A stretch of DNA of 16,342 nucleotides. It comes from Pseudomonadota bacterium. GTDB taxonomy: Bacteria; Pseudomonadota; Alphaproteobacteria; Rhizobiales; Hyphomicrobiaceae. The stretch is from the NCBI GenBank assembly GCA_023416575.1, contig JAEZHL010000005.1, positions 1 through 16,342 on the forward strand, in the 5' to 3' direction. Under the pieces are notes generated by a model. It made no database searches and was not told the DNA's origin. It saw only the letters and a list, made by a program, of their open reading frames with translations. This document shows positions 15,454 through 16,342 of the stretch, piece after piece (position 1 is the first letter of the stretch; each line of letters begins with the position of its first letter). The translations under genes and the position numbers were made by a program.

Positions 15454-15510
15454 ATGAGCGCGCGCGTTCCCCGACGCAGGGTACGCGTACATCCGGGAGC
15501 GAAGACATGA
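15454..15510 (+). CDS. Possible short upstream reading frame in the thiC leader
   Basis: An ATG at 15454 opens an 18-codon frame whose TGA (15508-15510) overlaps the thiC ATG as ATGA, a classic coupling arrangement. The product would be short and Arg-rich. Only a weak purine stretch precedes the ATG, and GC-rich DNA gives such frames by chance, so this is a candidate only. Confidence 0.2.
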   Translation: MSARVPRRRVRVHPGAKT

Positions 15511-16342
15511 ACAAGATTACGCGCACGGGCGAGCTGATGGTACCGAAGGTGACCACCGGGCCCATCAGTGCCAGCTCGAAGCTCTACAATTCACCGGAAG
15601 GACATCCCGACCTGCTCGTCCCGTTCCGCGAGATCGCGCTGACCGACCCCGAGCAGCCCACGTTCCGCGTCTACGACTCCTCGGGTCCCTATACGGATGC
15701 CGGCGCGACGATCGACGTCGAGAAGGGTCTGCCGCGCATCCGCGAAGCCTGGATTCGGGAGCGTGGCGGCGTCGAGCAGTACGACGGCCGCGAGGTGAAA
15801 CCGGAGGACAATGGAAACGTCACCGGTAAGGCTCTCGCTCGCGATTTCCCGAACAAGGCGCAACCGTTCCGCGGCGTCCCCGGCAAGCCGCTGACGCAGC
15901 TCGAATACGCTCGCGCCGGCATCGTCACCAAGGAGATGATCTACGTCGCGCATCGCGAGAACCTCGGCCGCAAGGCGGCTCTCGAGCGGGCCAAGGCGGC
16001 GCTTGCCGACGGCGAGAGCTTCGGGGCCGCGATCCCCGAGCACATCACGCCGGAGTTCGTGCGTGACGAGATCGCCCGTGGGCGCGCGATCATCCCCTCG
16101 AACATCAATCACGCAGAGCTCGAGCCGATGATCATCGGCCGCAACTTCCTCGTGAAGATCAATGCCAACATCGGCAACTCGGCCGTCACGTCCTCCGTCG
16201 AGGAGGAGGTCGAGAAGATGGTGTGGGCGATCCGCTGGGGCGCCGACACGGTGATGGATCTCTCCACCGGCCGCAACATCCACAACACGCGCGAATGGAT
16301 CCTGCGCAACTCGCCGGTGCCCATCGGCACGGTGCCGATCTA
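15507..16342 (+). CDS. thiC: Phosphomethylpyrimidine synthase ThiC, 5' part (continues beyond the window)
   Basis: The first 278 codons of ThiC, the radical-SAM enzyme that rearranges aminoimidazole ribotide into hydroxymethylpyrimidine phosphate for thiamine synthesis. The frame is open to the last base. The full protein is usually about 600 residues, so the Fe-S cysteine motif CxxCxxxxC lies outside the window. Recognised family stretches are DSSGPYTD, VTKEMIYVAHREN, PEFVRDEIARGRAIIPSNINH, KINANIGNSAVTSS, MVWAIRWGADTVMDLSTG and WILRNSPVPIGTVPIY, in that order. The ATG at 15507 has GGGAGCG 5 bases ahead. It is controlled by the TPP riboswitch just upstream. Other thi genes may follow but cannot be seen. 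Confidence 0.97.
   Translation, partial: MNKITRTGELMVPKVTTGPISASSKLYNSPEGHPDLLVPFREIALTDPEQPTFRVYDSSGPYTDAGATIDVEKGLPRIREAWIRERGGVEQYDGREVKPEDNGNVTGKALARDFPNKAQPFRGVPGKPLTQLEYARAGIVTKEMIYVAHRENLGRKAALERAKAALADGESFGAAIPEHITPEFVRDEIARGRAIIPSNINHAELEPMIIGRNFLVKINANIGNSAVTSSVEEEVEKMVWAIRWGADTVMDLSTGRNIHNTREWILRNSPVPIGTVPI

Overview
The window is about 16.3 kb of GC-rich, densely coding DNA. It looks like the chromosome of an alphaproteobacterium, most likely of the order Hyphomicrobiales (Rhizobiales). Supporting evidence is a groESL operon with a CIRCE operator, a short H-NS family protein carrying the TWTGRGRKPRW motif, the alphaproteobacterial proteins Usg and DUF1285, and the MoxR/DUF58/BatA-DUF4159 cluster in its alphaproteobacterial form. 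I cannot name a genus with confidence. I see no insertion sequence, phage gene, CRISPR array, tRNA or rRNA.

Layout. (1) 1-421: the 3' end of a maltose/sugar O-acetyltransferase gene. (2) 455-3319, minus strand: groEL and groES with a rho-independent terminator, an intercistronic hairpin and a CIRCE-overlapped promoter, and upstream of them an H-NS family gene with its own terminator. (3) 3216-3781: a gene-free stretch that is unusually AT-rich on the hns side. (4) 3782-5071, plus strand: an AzgA-type NCS2 purine permease that probably starts at TTG. It converges on (5) a 3-hydroxyisobutyrate dehydrogenase family gene (5189-6091, minus). (6) 6233-13216, minus: a tight four-gene operon of a MoxR ATPase, a DUF58 protein, a 961-residue BatA/DUF4159 membrane protein and a 705-residue VWA membrane protein. 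A DUF1285 gene is divergent from it. (7) 13998-15153: usg (minus) and a divergent TetR-type regulator (plus). (8) 15274-16342: a promoter, a TPP riboswitch and the 5' part of thiC, which runs off the window.

How the parts may work together. groES/groEL form the cytoplasmic chaperonin under HrcA/CIRCE control. The MoxR operon reads as one machine. Two cytoplasmic proteins (AAA+ ATPase and DUF58/VWA) are encoded ahead of two membrane proteins whose large VWA-like, amidotransferase-like and DUF4159 domains are predicted to face the periplasm. Such modules are widespread, but their function in alphaproteobacteria is poorly defined, so this is the least understood system in the window. Its most interesting details are an apparent internal signal peptide in front of the DUF4159 domain, a lost metal site in one VWA domain beside an intact one in its partner, and a promoter placed so that the moxR mRNA should be nearly leaderless. 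The thiC leader shows a plausible complete switch: an aptamer, a Shine-Dalgarno-sequestering strand and a competing strand inside the aptamer.
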